Shown here in pieces: positions 9,688 to 19,901 of a DNA stretch of 64,000 bases (positions are counted from its first letter, which is position 1; each line of letters begins with the position of its first letter). The notes beneath the pieces are model-generated. The model did not search any database. It was not told the DNA's origin and worked only from the letters and a program-made list of their open reading frames with translations. The translations under genes and the position numbers were made by a program. The stretch is from Picochlorum sp. 'celeri' (lineage: Eukaryota > Chlorophyta > Trebouxiophyceae): assembly GCA_010909725.1 (NCBI GenBank), contig JAACMV010000011.1, positions 186,001-250,000 of the forward strand. Reading direction: 5' to 3'.

Positions 9688-11286
9688 TCACATGACAATG
9701 TCGGGGAATGTCAAGTGCATGGTTGGGCATATTGCTCTAATGGGGGCCTCAACGAGTGCGGATGGCCGCTGATCACGACCAAGTTTGTTGGCAAACGTGA
9801 AATGTCCCTCCATACGACCCTCAACAGGAACATCATGGTTGGCATAATGCTCCGTAGTCCTCAACGATACGTAACTCTGATACTCAAACGCAACACCTCC
9901 TTCCCTCAACACTGGATATTGCCCTACAACGCCCCCTCCTTGAACCTCTTGGACCCCATTTGCCGATGAAATTTTCCAGTACCTACCTCTCAATTGAATA
10001 ACAGTAAGAATCTCGGACGGATCAACCCCTCGCTCTCTCTGCTCTTCCACACTCAGCAACCTCATCTGTATACTGTATGCCCACACTAGTTCATTAGAGG
10101 GGCACTGGATTGCATGCGGTGCAAGCACGCAGGACGACTTTACTTCAATACTTCCAGTCACACATTCGCGACATTCTGGACCTTTCAATGGAAACCTCCA
10201 CAGCATACAAACTCCATCACCTGGGACAGGATGATACTGAATATGCTGCATCTCCAATTCACAAGCATAACACTCCATCCAATGCACCAGAGGAGGCACA
10301 GGATATATATCATATCCCATTGACGATACAATGTCCTCATAATGAGGGTAATTCAACTCCACTCGGCGCATTTCATCCTTACTGGAAACATACCATGCAG
10401 GTCTTGGTTTATCGGGTGCAAATATCCTTCGATCTCGAGCAACTCCATCAATCCCATCAGGCATTCCTGGCCTCGGATCAAACTGAATCTGTCCACTCTC
10501 TACATCAAAGAACATATCTTTATACCGCGAGCCACTGAGATTCATCGCCATCATAAACTTTGGCCTTGACCCATGCCTCCCCATGGAGAGTATTGAGAGA
10601 GGCATTGCCGCTGACAGAGGCAGCATGGAGAGAGAATATTCATCATGATATACCTTCATCCCAGGAAATATACCTTGAAATGCATCTTCGCTCGATTCGT
10701 CAAAATCGGGAAGAGGGGGAATATCCATCCTGATTCTCAGCCTCTTTGAATCTGATTCAAGAGGAGGATCCATTGGCTCATCGCCATGCCTTTGACCACC
10801 ACACACACGATACAAGCACTCCAACTCCATAGGCATGGGCCGCCGGAATCCCGCACGGAACATGTCGCTGAACCGTCTCAAACCCTGAGCTGTTTCTGGA
10901 ACCAGCAGTGTGTCCGCCACAGGCTTTGCATACTGCTCCACACTCTCGTATATACTACTCCACGCCCGAATCATCCGATACCCTATCGATCCATACTTGG
11001 AACAAATCTCATGGAACCGCATGCCGAGATTCCTCCCCACGCGGTCCTCTCCAACCCCAAACCGACGGCCAAGGTGAACCAGAGTCTTGTGCTTTTCGAT
11101 ACCAAAATACCGAGACAAGCACAAACCCCATATTTCCTCCTCATGTCGATCATAAAAATCCTTAGAATATCTATTCAATTGTTTGCATGTATATATATCT
11201 CGAGGTGGTAAGAAAGAGAGCACGTGAAGGAGGGACGAGTCGTCCAGGAGTTCCAACACAGAGATGGACTCATCATGCTCTTCCAT
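9688..11286 (-). CDS. F-box protein with SMI1/KNR4-like and ApaG domains (FBXO3/SKIP16 type)
   Basis: A substrate-receptor subunit of an SCF ubiquitin ligase. The F-box is near residues 8-55 (ELLDDSSLLHVLSFLPPRDI). A SMI1/KNR4-like domain occupies about 110-300, recognisable from PMPMELECLYRVCGG and FFDVESGQIQF. The ApaG domain fills the C-terminus (about 385-530): VWAYSIQMRLL, VIQLRGRYWKI, GGGVVGQYPVL and VEGRMEGHFTF. The three-domain order matches animal FBXO3 and plant SKIP16. It is intronless, 532 residues. The ApaG domain is thought to bind substrates; no substrate is known here. It converges with NKAP across 107 bases. Confidence 0.93.
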   Translation of the reverse strand: MEEHDESISVLELLDDSSLLHVLSFLPPRDIYTCKQLNRYSKDFYDRHEEEIWGLCLSRYFGIEKHKTLVHLGRRFGVGEDRVGRNLGMRFHEICSKYGSIGYRMIRAWSSIYESVEQYAKPVADTLLVPETAQGLRRFSDMFRAGFRRPMPMELECLYRVCGGQRHGDEPMDPPLESDSKRLRIRMDIPPLPDFDESSEDAFQGIFPGMKVYHDEYSLSMLPLSAAMPLSILSMGRHGSRPKFMMAMNLSGSRYKDMFFDVESGQIQFDPRPGMPDGIDGVARDRRIFAPDKPRPAWYVSSKDEMRRVELNYPHYEDIVSSMGYDIYPVPPLVHWMECYACELEMQHIQYHPVPGDGVCMLWRFPLKGPECRECVTGSIEVKSSCVLAPHAIQCPSNELVWAYSIQMRLLSVEEQRERGVDPSEILTVIQLRGRYWKISSANGVQEVQGGGVVGQYPVLREGGVAFEYQSYVSLRTTEHYANHDVPVEGRMEGHFTFANKLGRDQRPSALVEAPIRAICPTMHLTFPDIVM

Positions 11287-11489
11287 CCCGGGTATTATAG
11301 TATAGTACCATTCGTATTACATATTTAATACGTCATGAATGAATGAATCATGTAAAGCAACCAACCTTCCTTGGTTCAATGGAGAATGATGACCATCACC
11401 CAGTGGGTGAGTCTCAATCTCCAGTCAGTCAATCAGGCACCACCGCATCCAGTATGCGATCATCATGGAAAAGAAATGCGGCTGTCAAT

Positions 11490-12211
11490 TCAAGCAAATG
11501 AGTCGAGTTTCACCGAAAGGGTTCTTCCCTCCAGATCAATGCCGTTGTACTGCTGAATGGCAATGTTTGCCTGATCTGGTGTTGCAAACTGAATCACACC
11601 ATATCCACGGGAACGTCCATCCCTTCCGTACACAACATCTCCCTTGACAATCTCTCCACATCCCTGGAAGATGTCAAGCAATTGAGCCCCTGTGTACGAC
11701 CATGGAAGCCCATGGACGACAACCTGCGTCCCAGGAGGAGCTGGCTCTCCCCCAAGGTCGCCTCCACGGCCTCCTCGAGCACCACGGCCTCGTCCTCCAA
11801 CGCGACGAGCAGGATCGCCGAAATCCTTGATTTCACGATCCTCGCGATCCTCGCGAACGATGATGGGCCTTCCGTCAATCTCCACGCCATTCATGGTGTT
11901 CATGGCGTTCACAGCCTCGTCGCTCGTCTCGAATTCGACGATACCCCATCCCTTTGACCTTCCATTTTCATCTCGCATCACATTCGTGTAGACAACATTC
12001 CCGCAGTCGCGGAATTTGTCCTTCAGATCCTGCCACGACGTTCTCCATGCCAAGTTCGACACAAAGCAGCGCCTTCCCACTCGAATTTCTTCCTCTACAC
12101 ACAACATATCCATAGTAAGATGGAATAATTTCCTCAGCACAGCAGATAACCAACGGCGCCACCAAACCCACCCATCGGGCCGTCCGTCATTCCATCACAC
12201 GTACCAGCCAT
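11490..12211 (-). CDS. Small two-RRM RNA-binding protein
   Basis: Exon 1 is only ATGGCTG (12211..12205). A 110-base intron (12204..12095, GTACGT..TAG) follows, and exon 2 is 12094..11490, giving 203 residues starting MAEEEIRVGRRCFVSNLAW. RRM1 (about 8-82) has RNP2 CFVSNL and RNP1 SKGWGIVEF. A Gly/Arg-rich linker (GGRGRGARGGRGG) leads to RRM2 (about 125-200), with RNP2 VVVHGL and RNP1 RGYGVIQF. It is probably an hnRNP or SR-like nuclear RNA-binding protein; the exact orthologue is uncertain. Joining exon 1 to exon 2 is needed because the upstream extension of exon 2 has no family match. Confidence 0.88.
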
Positions 12212-12600
12212 TCTTCGCTCCAAACCCCCCGATAAATCCCAAAGACACAGAAGATATCAGTTAATTGACTTCAAATCTGCGTGTATCTCTGCCTCTCTGT
12301 CTGAGACGATCGACTGCGTGATTCAGAAAGTGAATGCAATCAATCAGTCCTCAAGATTCCTTCCTCGCACAGGGTGTGTTTTATTACAACCCAATGGATG
12401 CTTTTTGTTATGTATCCCTGTGCGGCACCCAGCATGCTTGTCTTATCTCGTGCGCACGGGTGTACCATCGCCTCTGCTACAGATCTCCGGAGATCCGTCA
12501 TGGCCATGGCATGGTCCCTTTCTTCTCCTGCCTTTCCAAGTATGATACGCCATTCAAATTGAAATAGAGTGGGTTCAATCAAAAGGTAGATTCATACAGT
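12212..12600. other. Intergenic region between divergent RRM and V-ATPase H genes
   Basis: 389 bases without a recognisable gene. It includes a perfect palindrome at 12482-12495 and, beside it, the self-complementary CATGGCCATG. Confidence 0.5.
12482..12495. promoter_or_regulatory. Perfect 14-base palindrome in a divergent promoter
   Basis: GATCTCCGGAGATC is perfectly self-complementary. It is about 105 bases before the V-ATPase H start and 270 bases before the RRM gene start. The half-sites ATCTCCGG and CCGGAGAT recur as separated arms at 56570 and 56644. Confidence 0.5.
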
Positions 12601-14130
12601 ATGGCAGCAACCTCATCGCAGCAAGGGTTCTTTTCACAACAGCAGGGTACCCTGGGGGGTGCTGGAGGGAGCGAGGATCCCAGCGCTCGTGCGTTTTTGT
12701 TGTCGGGTTCTGCTCTATCATCCGATGATATTCAACAAGAGTTTAAACAATTACCAACGACACAGCAGCTGTTGAGGACGAGGGAGATTCCGTGGGACAT
12801 TTACATGACCGCGAGGCTCATTACGGATCGGGATTTGCAATTACTTCGTCGTTATGATAAGAAGGATCCTCAACAGAAGAAGTTGTTGCTTAGTGATGGA
12901 GGGGAGAAGTATGTTCGAGCTATGATGTCGGTGTTGCAGAATGTGACAAAGGAAGAGACGGTGCAGTATGTGCTGGCCTTGGTGGACGAGGTCTTGGAGG
13001 GGGATTCTCAGAGGGCGAGGTTTTTCTTTTCATTGACGTATGGGGAGGGAGAGGATTCTGTTCTGGATCCGTATGGGATACTGTTGCGGTTGTTGCAGCG
13101 GGATGATTGGTTTACGCAGGAAAAGGCGGCATTAATATTGAGTCAGGTGGTGGCCCATCGGCCGAATAAAGAGGCGCTGGGGGAGGCGGTGATGCCGGAT
13201 GGGACGCTGGTTGGAGATGATGTGGGAAAAGCGATATTAGCATTTATTGATTGGTGTTTGTCTCAGTTGAGGAGGCCGGCGCATCCTGTGAATGCCGTGC
13301 CTACTGCGGTGCATTGTTTGGCAGTGATGCTGCGGGAAAAGCCTGTGAGGCCATTGGTGTGCAAGGCTGGGGGTGTCGGGTTGATTATGGCCTTGGTGGG
13401 GATGCCGCAGGGTGGGATTAATGTACAGGTACAGTATGAGTCTATTCTATGTGTGTGGTTGCTGTCTCTGTATGGGCCAGGGAATGAGAGCTTGTCTACT
13501 CCAGCATTGGTGAATCGGTTGGTGGATGTGGTCCGCTTGGCACACAAGGAAAAGGTTATACGGGTGGCGCTGATGGCGCTCAAGTCGCTGTTGGATGAGA
13601 GTGGGAAAATGGCGTTAGAAATGTCGGCGGTGGAGAATGGACTGCCAAAGGCGCTGGAAAATAGAGCAGAGCAGACATGGGAGGATGGAGATATTCCAGA
13701 TTTGTTGGAGGACCTGCAGGAGCGTATGGAGGCGGGTGTGCTTGCCATGTCATCGTTAGAAAGATATAGAAAGGAAGTGATGCAAGGGACGCTTGTTCCT
13801 GGTCCAATGCATGAGTCGGAGCAGTTTTGGTCGGAGAATGCAGAGAAATTAGCAGACAATAATGCTGCACTACTCAAAGCCTTGCTGAGGCTGTTGGATG
13901 CATCCAATGACCACGTCACGCTGTGTCTTGCATGCCGAGATGTGTCCAACTTTGTGACACATTATCCCCATGGAAAGGGTTTGATTGCTGATCTGCAAGC
14001 AAAGCCACTCGTGATGCGATTGATGGCGCATCCGGATTCAGGCGTGCAGAGAGAGGCGCTTCTGTGCGTTCAAAAACTGCTCCTGTCAAAAAATACGCTT
14101 GGATACATGGCTCAAGTTCAGGACTCGTAG
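12601..14130 (+). CDS. V-type proton ATPase subunit H (Vma13)
   Basis: Regulatory subunit that couples the V1 and Vo sectors of the vacuolar proton pump and silences free V1. The protein is 509 residues of HEAT/armadillo-type helical repeats and is intronless. The C-terminal third is diagnostic: RYRKEVMQGTLVPGPMHESEQFW, shown here as RYRKEVMQGTL then SEQFWSENAEKL, followed by ALLRLLDAS, DVSNFVTHYPHGKGLI and VQREALLCVQKLL. The Gln/Ser-rich first 30 residues are not conserved. Length fits the family (440-480) plus this leader. Confidence 0.95.
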   Translation: MAATSSQQGFFSQQQGTLGGAGGSEDPSARAFLLSGSALSSDDIQQEFKQLPTTQQLLRTREIPWDIYMTARLITDRDLQLLRRYDKKDPQQKKLLLSDGGEKYVRAMMSVLQNVTKEETVQYVLALVDEVLEGDSQRARFFFSLTYGEGEDSVLDPYGILLRLLQRDDWFTQEKAALILSQVVAHRPNKEALGEAVMPDGTLVGDDVGKAILAFIDWCLSQLRRPAHPVNAVPTAVHCLAVMLREKPVRPLVCKAGGVGLIMALVGMPQGGINVQVQYESILCVWLLSLYGPGNESLSTPALVNRLVDVVRLAHKEKVIRVALMALKSLLDESGKMALEMSAVENGLPKALENRAEQTWEDGDIPDLLEDLQERMEAGVLAMSSLERYRKEVMQGTLVPGPMHESEQFWSENAEKLADNNAALLKALLRLLDASNDHVTLCLACRDVSNFVTHYPHGKGLIADLQAKPLVMRLMAHPDSGVQREALLCVQKLLLSKNTLGYMAQVQDS

Positions 14131-14229
14131 CAATGCTTGAATACCATATTTTTGTTTCTCATTTTTTTGTATAGTATATTCATCATAATGGTGTGATACA
14201 CTGAATTTCGGGAAGAAGAAGAAGAAGAC

Positions 14230-15730
14230 ATGATTCGTCGTCGGGTGCCATGCGTTGCCGTCACAAGAGCTGCTCGATTCATGTCGTCATCTTCTGATGA
14301 GGTATTTCAGTTTCAAAAGTCACCAACTCCATCGCATTCACGCGTGGTTGTGACTGGGCTTGGTTTTGTGACGCCGTGTGGAATTGGACAAGAGAGTTTA
14401 TGGGACAAGGTCCTGCAGGGCGTTTCTGCGACACGGTCGCTGACACGAATGGATCTACCACCGGTATGTTATTGTCGTTTGATGAGGGATATGTCCAGAA
14501 GAGTTGAGTATGAGTTGCGAATCCATTCTGTAGGAGCATGAAGGAGCATTCGATTCCTTGCCATCCAGGGTGGTTGGCAAGGTGGATGAGGATGATGTTG
14601 TGCGGGAGATTCAAGCACGGACATTACGAGGGGTGGATACAAAGAGTCCTCCATTTGTTCAATATGCCAGTATAGCTGCGGATGAAGCGCTGCGAGACGC
14701 GGGATGGTTTCCGTCGTCTGCTGCAGCATGTGACATGACTGGAGTGGCCATTGGGGCTGGGATGAGTTCAACGTATGAATTGGGGCAGGCTGGGAGGTTG
14801 ATAGAACACGGAAAGATTCGACGATTATCTCCATATTTTGTGCCTCGTATTTTAGTGAATGCGGCTGCTGGAGCGGTGAGTATGTCGTATGATTTGCATG
14901 GACCCAATCATGCAGCAAGCACTGCATGTGCGACAGGGGCACATGCCATTGGGGATGCGTTTCGAATGATTCAGCGAGGAGATGCTCGTGTGATGATTGC
15001 TGGAGGGACCGAGTCGTGTGTAGATGCAATTTCATTGTCAGGATTTGCACGAATTAAGGCGCTGTCGACTGCATTTCATGATTCCCCAGAGACGGCATCT
15101 CGGCCATTTGACAAGGACAGGGATGGGTTTGTTCTCAGTGAAGGCGCATCAATGCTTGTGCTCGAAGACGCAGACCATGCCCTCGCTCGAGGCGCTCGAA
15201 TTTACTGTGAAATTATAGGGTATGGTATGTCCTCGGATGCGTATCACGTGACAAAACCGCGCGAGGATGGGTATGGAGCGCGATTGGCCATGCAGCGGGC
15301 CTTGGCTGTGGCGGGATGTGATCCAGAGGATGTTTCGTATATTAATGCGCATGCAACATCCACACCTCTTGGAGACCTTGCAGAACTGCATGCGATTCAG
15401 TCTGTATTTTTTGATAGTGATTCTGCGTTACAGCGTGGTCCTCGAAGGCACCCATTGTATGTGTCATCATCCAAAGGAACACTTGGTCATTTACTCGGGG
15501 CAGCAGGGGCGGTTGAAGCTGCCATTTCATGCCTGGCATGTTATCATAGACAGTGTCCACCTACTGCGAATTTGAATGAGACGGACATCACGACGGTGTC
15601 TGGGTGCGAGCTTGTCTCGAAAGATCCCGTGAGTTTACAGGATGAAACACCCCGCATGGCAGTCATGAGCAATTCATTTGGCTTTGGTGGGACAAACACC
15701 AGCCTCTTGTTTACCAGCACCAATACCTAA
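14230..15730 (+). CDS. 3-oxoacyl-[acyl-carrier-protein] synthase II, mitochondrial type (KAS II/OXSM)
   Basis: Elongating condensing enzyme of type II fatty-acid synthesis. Exon 1 is 14230..14463, a 70-base intron 14464..14533 (GTATGT..TAG, phase 0) follows, and exon 2 is 14534..15730, giving 476 residues. The N-terminus is Arg-rich and acid-free (MIRRRVPCVAVTRAARF), like a mitochondrial presequence. The thiolase fold starts at VVVTGLGFVTPCG. The nucleophile Cys is in STACATGAHAIGDAF, and the two catalytic His are in NAHATSTPLGD and GHLLGAAGAVEA. The sequence SYINAHATSTPLGD resembles mitochondrial OXSM, though a plastid location cannot be excluded. Confidence 0.93.
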
Positions 15731-15830
15731 TTGGTAGAACAATTACATAAAACGTATAGACCTTGTAGTATTTTTATTATTATTCATCGTAGTAACATTA
15801 TACCTATATACTCTTTTAGATGAGGATGAT

Positions 15831-16946
15831 TTATGCCCAACGCCCAATAATCATGAGTGCTGCAGAACCCAGCAAAAAGGATGATACACATAACAACTGA
15901 TGACTCCATGGCTGGCGTCGAAGCCATCGTCCCCTCGACGACAGAGTATTCAAATGCTCTAAAGCAATATAAATAAGCATACCAGCAGCAATCGCATTTA
16001 CAATCCCCACAGTAAACAGATATGCCTGACTATCCTGATTGAGACTTTCATGCAAAATGATCCCAATCGCTATTCCCAACGGAGCTGTGATGCCAAAGCA
16101 TAACGCAAGCACCATGTACATTTTCATAGAATATTTACCTCGCATAGCGGCAGCTCCAACACCAAACCCTTCCAATAATTGATGAAAAATCACAGCGATG
16201 AACAGTCCAGTAAAGGCATCCCCAGTCTGAAGACCCAAGGCAAGTCCTACTGGTATTGAATGCGAACACACAGAAACTTCGATCAGCATAATAACACCTC
16301 GTGCTAGTTGAATTTCAGTATGTTCATCCAAATATATATCATCCCCATGCCCTCCATGCACGGGGTCCTCTTCCTCCTCTGATTCAATGTCAACCATGAT
16401 GATTTCTGATGTTGTCCTATACTCCATCGCCCTCACATCCGCAAGTGTCCCCGATCCTTCCGTGGTAATTTTCTTTGCGTTACGTAACTTCATCTCAAAA
16501 TACCCCTTGAGGAAGTAATCCACCAGAATCAATACAACAATGGTAATATTGCAAAACAACATGGCCCAATCTGGATAGGCATTTAAAAATCCCTGTGGTA
16601 AACAAGGATTCGACAAAAACACCTCCGCATCAGCTAATATATGGATAAACCCTACGGTGAGAACAACCCCTGATCCGCCACATGCACTGGCCACGATGAG
16701 CAACTGATACACATGATGTTCTTTCAAACTCAACATGATTGGTGTCATAAAACCCACCACTGACAGCACAAGAATGACGAATATAGAAGCAATCGCAAAT
16801 CCAAGATTATAATTACCAGCATCTGTTGTTGTAGAGCAGATTGCATCCTCGCCAGAACCATCAGCAGCAAGAGCAAGGGGTGCAGCAGTCAGCAAGACTG
16901 CTGTTCCCAGTATGCCAAGCAGACAGAGGACCCGTTGCCCAATCAT
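15831..16946 (-). CDS. ZIP family metal transporter
   Basis: Imports zinc or iron into the cytosol. It is intronless, 371 residues. It has a signal-like segment (residues about 6-27), eight predicted membrane helices and a cytosolic loop between helices 3 and 4 with the acidic and His stretch EEEEDPVHGGHGDD. Helix 4 carries HSIPVGLALG and helix 5 HQLLEGFGVG, the family metal site. Helix 6 has GIAIGIILHES. The order and HQ-x-x-EG form resemble plant ZIP/IRT transporters. Metal specificity cannot be read from this. TTACA at 15743-15747 is the likely poly(A) signal. Confidence 0.93.
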   Translation of the reverse strand: MIGQRVLCLLGILGTAVLLTAAPLALAADGSGEDAICSTTTDAGNYNLGFAIASIFVILVLSVVGFMTPIMLSLKEHHVYQLLIVASACGGSGVVLTVGFIHILADAEVFLSNPCLPQGFLNAYPDWAMLFCNITIVVLILVDYFLKGYFEMKLRNAKKITTEGSGTLADVRAMEYRTTSEIIMVDIESEEEEDPVHGGHGDDIYLDEHTEIQLARGVIMLIEVSVCSHSIPVGLALGLQTGDAFTGLFIAVIFHQLLEGFGVGAAAMRGKYSMKMYMVLALCFGITAPLGIAIGIILHESLNQDSQAYLFTVGIVNAIAAGMLIYIALEHLNTLSSRGRWLRRQPWSHQLLCVSSFLLGSAALMIIGRWA

Positions 16947-17062
16947 TCATCCACCTTTATTCAATCTAGACTCGACAATCATTTCTCTACCCTTTGCAAA
17001 CAATACTCGGATATCAGAATACCTGCGAGGAACACAGTGCCTGTTTTGAGACTGGCAGCAAG

Positions 17063-17096
17063 CTCCGATCGGAGTCAGGCGTGTGTTCGACACACG
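17063..17096. promoter_or_regulatory. Two neighbouring inverted repeats between ZIP and SS18-like genes
   Basis: CTCCGATCGGAG (17063-17074) is a perfect 12-base palindrome. Five bases on is CGTGTGT-TCG-ACACACG (17080-17096), with perfect 7-base arms. They lie in the 285-base promoter region shared by the divergent genes. Confidence 0.5.
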
Positions 17097-17231
17097 TCAT
17101 CGACAGAGAAAACTCTAGTTTGGCTTGATTCTTTGGCGACACACAAGGCAGTGCCCATAGTGTGGCTAATTTTTTACGTATTAATACCATTCGATACAGT
17201 ATATAGCAGCAGCAATAGTACTAGTTGGAGC

Positions 17232-17732
17232 ATGGATCAAGGCGGGGTGCCTACACCTCCTGTATCAGCACAAGCAGCGGAGGGGGGACATGCAGGAGAC
17301 ACTGTTCCTCAAAGTCCAGCTAAAATTTTAACAACAAGAGAGATCCAGCAGGTATGCTTTCTCTGGGCGGAGATTCGGGTGGTTTGAATTTTGTTTTGAA
17401 TTTGAATAATGCCCCCTCAATTGGTATGGCCTTGCTGACACACGCATGCTCTGTTGGATATAGAAATTAGAAGAGAACTCAATGCTTTTGGAGGCGATTA
17501 ATGAGAGGCAGAATGTCAACTCATTGAAGGACTGTGTAACGTGGGTATTTTTGACTGCTACTGTGTCTTGTCACTCTGTGATGAATGGGGTTCGTTCATC
17601 AACTGTACAGTCATCTATGAATCAAATGTGTGTAGGTATCAGAAGAAGCTGTCATCAAACCTGAGGGAGCTGGCACTGTTGCTAGAATCTGATAAACAAC
17701 AAAAGCCTGGGGAGACTGCCAGGCAACAATAA
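17232..17732 (+). CDS. SS18/GIF (SSXT) family transcriptional coactivator, minimal form
   Basis: SSXT proteins (animal SS18, plant AN3/GIF) bridge SWI/SNF chromatin remodellers and transcription factors. Three exons: 17232..17351, 17464..17540 and 17636..17732, with introns of 112 and 95 bases (GTATGC..TAG, GTGGGT..TAG). The product has 97 residues. The SSXT helix pair is at about 36-86: IQQKLEENSMLLEAINERQN, then VNSLKDCVTYQKKLSSNLRELALLLE. The match to the family pattern of IQ..L..N..L...I..NQN....C..YQ..L..NL..LA is clear. The Gln/Gly-rich activation tail of animals and plants is absent, so only the interaction domain remains. Confidence 0.85.
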
Positions 17733-18022
17733 TAATGGGTGTTGGGACACAAGAAACAGGCGAGTAGATATGGATACCAATGAAGGGTATGTATATATGC
17801 TTATCAGCAGCCTTGGTATGCAGCATTGATAAAGCAATGGTGTCCATCACAGCATCTGATGGAGTGCTGAGGTGTCCAGAATTCCTCTTTTCTTTTTTAA
17901 ACGGTACTGAGGGATTCCTGGATGCTCGCTGTAATAACGCCCTTAGATAAAACATATTTATTCATCTATGTAAATTATAGAGCTGCTTGTTTATTTTCGG
18001 AACGGATCCTTGGTTCAATTGA

Positions 18023-19858
18023 ATGCAAATTCAGGGGCACATTTCGGTTCCTGAGAGAGCGGTGCGTGTTGTCAATATACATACATATCACACAGATTAA
18101 TATAGAACTGCATGATGTAATTGCTATTGTTATCATTATTGTTTGGCTCAGGTGCGCTCGTTGTTTGGGTCGCTTGGGACGCATAGTCAGTTTGGAAGTG
18201 GGGGAGTCTTATGGTTGCAAGACAAATTCTTCTCGGATCATTTGGGGAGGAAGATCATCGTGATGGGACCCAATAGACAGGCTGCTGCTGATAGTATGAA
18301 GGCGTTTTTGGAAGATTTGACTGGGGTGGAGCCAACGGATGCATCTGCATGGAGTTATTTGGATCCGAAAGGGAAGCAGCATGGGCCCTATAGGCACGCC
18401 AAAATGCTGGCATGGTACCACAAGGGGTATTTTGAGTCGAAAATGGCCATGTTATATGAGAATCCAGTGATTCGAGTTTGGGTTCCAGTGTGGATTTTGG
18501 AATATGTGGAGCATTCTGATTCGACTGGTGTGCCAGGGCAGAAAGGTGTGGATGGTATGGAATGGGAAGCGACAGTGCAGGATGTGGCCCAGCTTCGCAC
18601 GTCGTATGTTGAGGTTGTACAAAAACATGATGATGGGTCGGTTGGTGGTACGGAGGCTGTGACAGGAGGGTTTGGTGGAGGGGTTGCTCCAATGGATTAC
18701 GATGCAGTTGAAGTTGCATGGGATGATGGGACTGTTATGCATCTTGTTGCTGTGTTGGATACCAATGTACTGCTGAGTCATTTTTCATTTTTAGAGCGGG
18801 CGTTTCAAGAAATGCTGAGTTCTAGTTCATCATATGAGCTGATGGTTATTGTGCCATGGGTTGTGCTGAATGAATTGGATCATTTGAAGGAAGGAAGGAA
18901 TAGAGAGGCAGCCATGTATGCCATCAAACGAATCAACACGTTGAATTCACAGCGAGATTCGTTTTTATTTATTCAGAGTGCAAAAAGTCATACGACTGCC
19001 GTCAATACGGTATCACTTCCGGATCAGAGACAGAGCCTGAGAAATGATGATTTCATCATGCAAACGTGCATGTATTTTGAGCAGACTCTGGTGCAGAATA
19101 TGCGGAAAAAAGGCCACAAAGCGTGTATTACATTGGTTTCTAATGATCAAGGGCTTCAAATGAGAGCAACAGCCAATGGATTGAATTGTATTAAAGCTGT
19201 AGAGTTTGCTACAAATGGTAAGAAGCTTGTGGAAAAGATTGAAGTAGAGCACAGCATCTCGATGCCTGGACAGAGTGACGTAACGAACAAGGGTAATACC
19301 GGGGTTCATGAAATGGAACAGCTTCTTAGTCGTGTGGTGGACACGAAACATGTGGAGGAACCAAGAAGTTCTGTGGTTGTTCAGGCTGTGCAATCTCCAC
19401 CTCATGTCCTGTCCATGCATGATCTCCACATGCTTATCATCGACGCAATAGCACATGGTTTAGGGACAGTCGTCATGTATTTTAGACAGCAAGATCTAGG
19501 GGATATGTGGGAGGAACTCCTCGAGGATGAACTCAAACCACCATGGGAAGCACCACAGGTGTTAAAGGTAATGATACGGCATTCAACAACATTTTGGCAT
19601 ATATTTGATCGAAACTTGACCCAGGATGCAAAGGTGTTGCTACGATATTTACACTTTCGGGCATTTGAAGCACATGCGCATGACTGTGTATTGATTGTGA
19701 TGAGGCTCTTGCATGCCTCACAGGCAGCATTCAGTAAACCATTTGATGGCGAGGCACCGGATCCTGCAACAGTTCCAAACTTTGTCTCCCTTGGCCAAGC
19801 CAAGAAGGCCATAGAAGATAGCATTTCTAGTATCAATAGTTTTATTCATGCTCAATGA
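18023..19858 (+). CDS. KH-like / GYF / PIN domain protein (Swt1-related endoribonuclease candidate)
   Basis: Exon 1 is 18023..18061, then a 90-base intron 18062..18151 (GTGCGT..CAG, phase 0) and exon 2 18152..19858, giving 581 residues. Residues 6-72 look like a KH-type fold (ISVPERAVRSLFGS; KIIVMGPNRQAA). A GYF domain is at about 79-125 (WSYLDPKGKQHGPY, MLAWYHKGYF). The PIN nuclease domain is at about 212-365: AVLDTNVLL supplies an acidic residue, NELDHLK and SNDQGLQMRA the others. This PIN type is that of the mRNA surveillance nuclease Swt1. The helical C-terminus (about 430-580) may match the Swt1 HEPN-like region. Splice and start choice are mine and need cDNA. Confidence 0.8.
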
Positions 19859-19901
19859 TATGCGCCCTCATTAGTCCATATGATCGCCTTCCAAACCCAC
19901 A

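Noticed and set aside
14541..14560. Translation start of the ketoacyl synthase at the TTG at 14558.
   Set aside because: Joining to the exon at 14230-14463 restores the N-terminal VVVTGLG segment that the enzyme needs.
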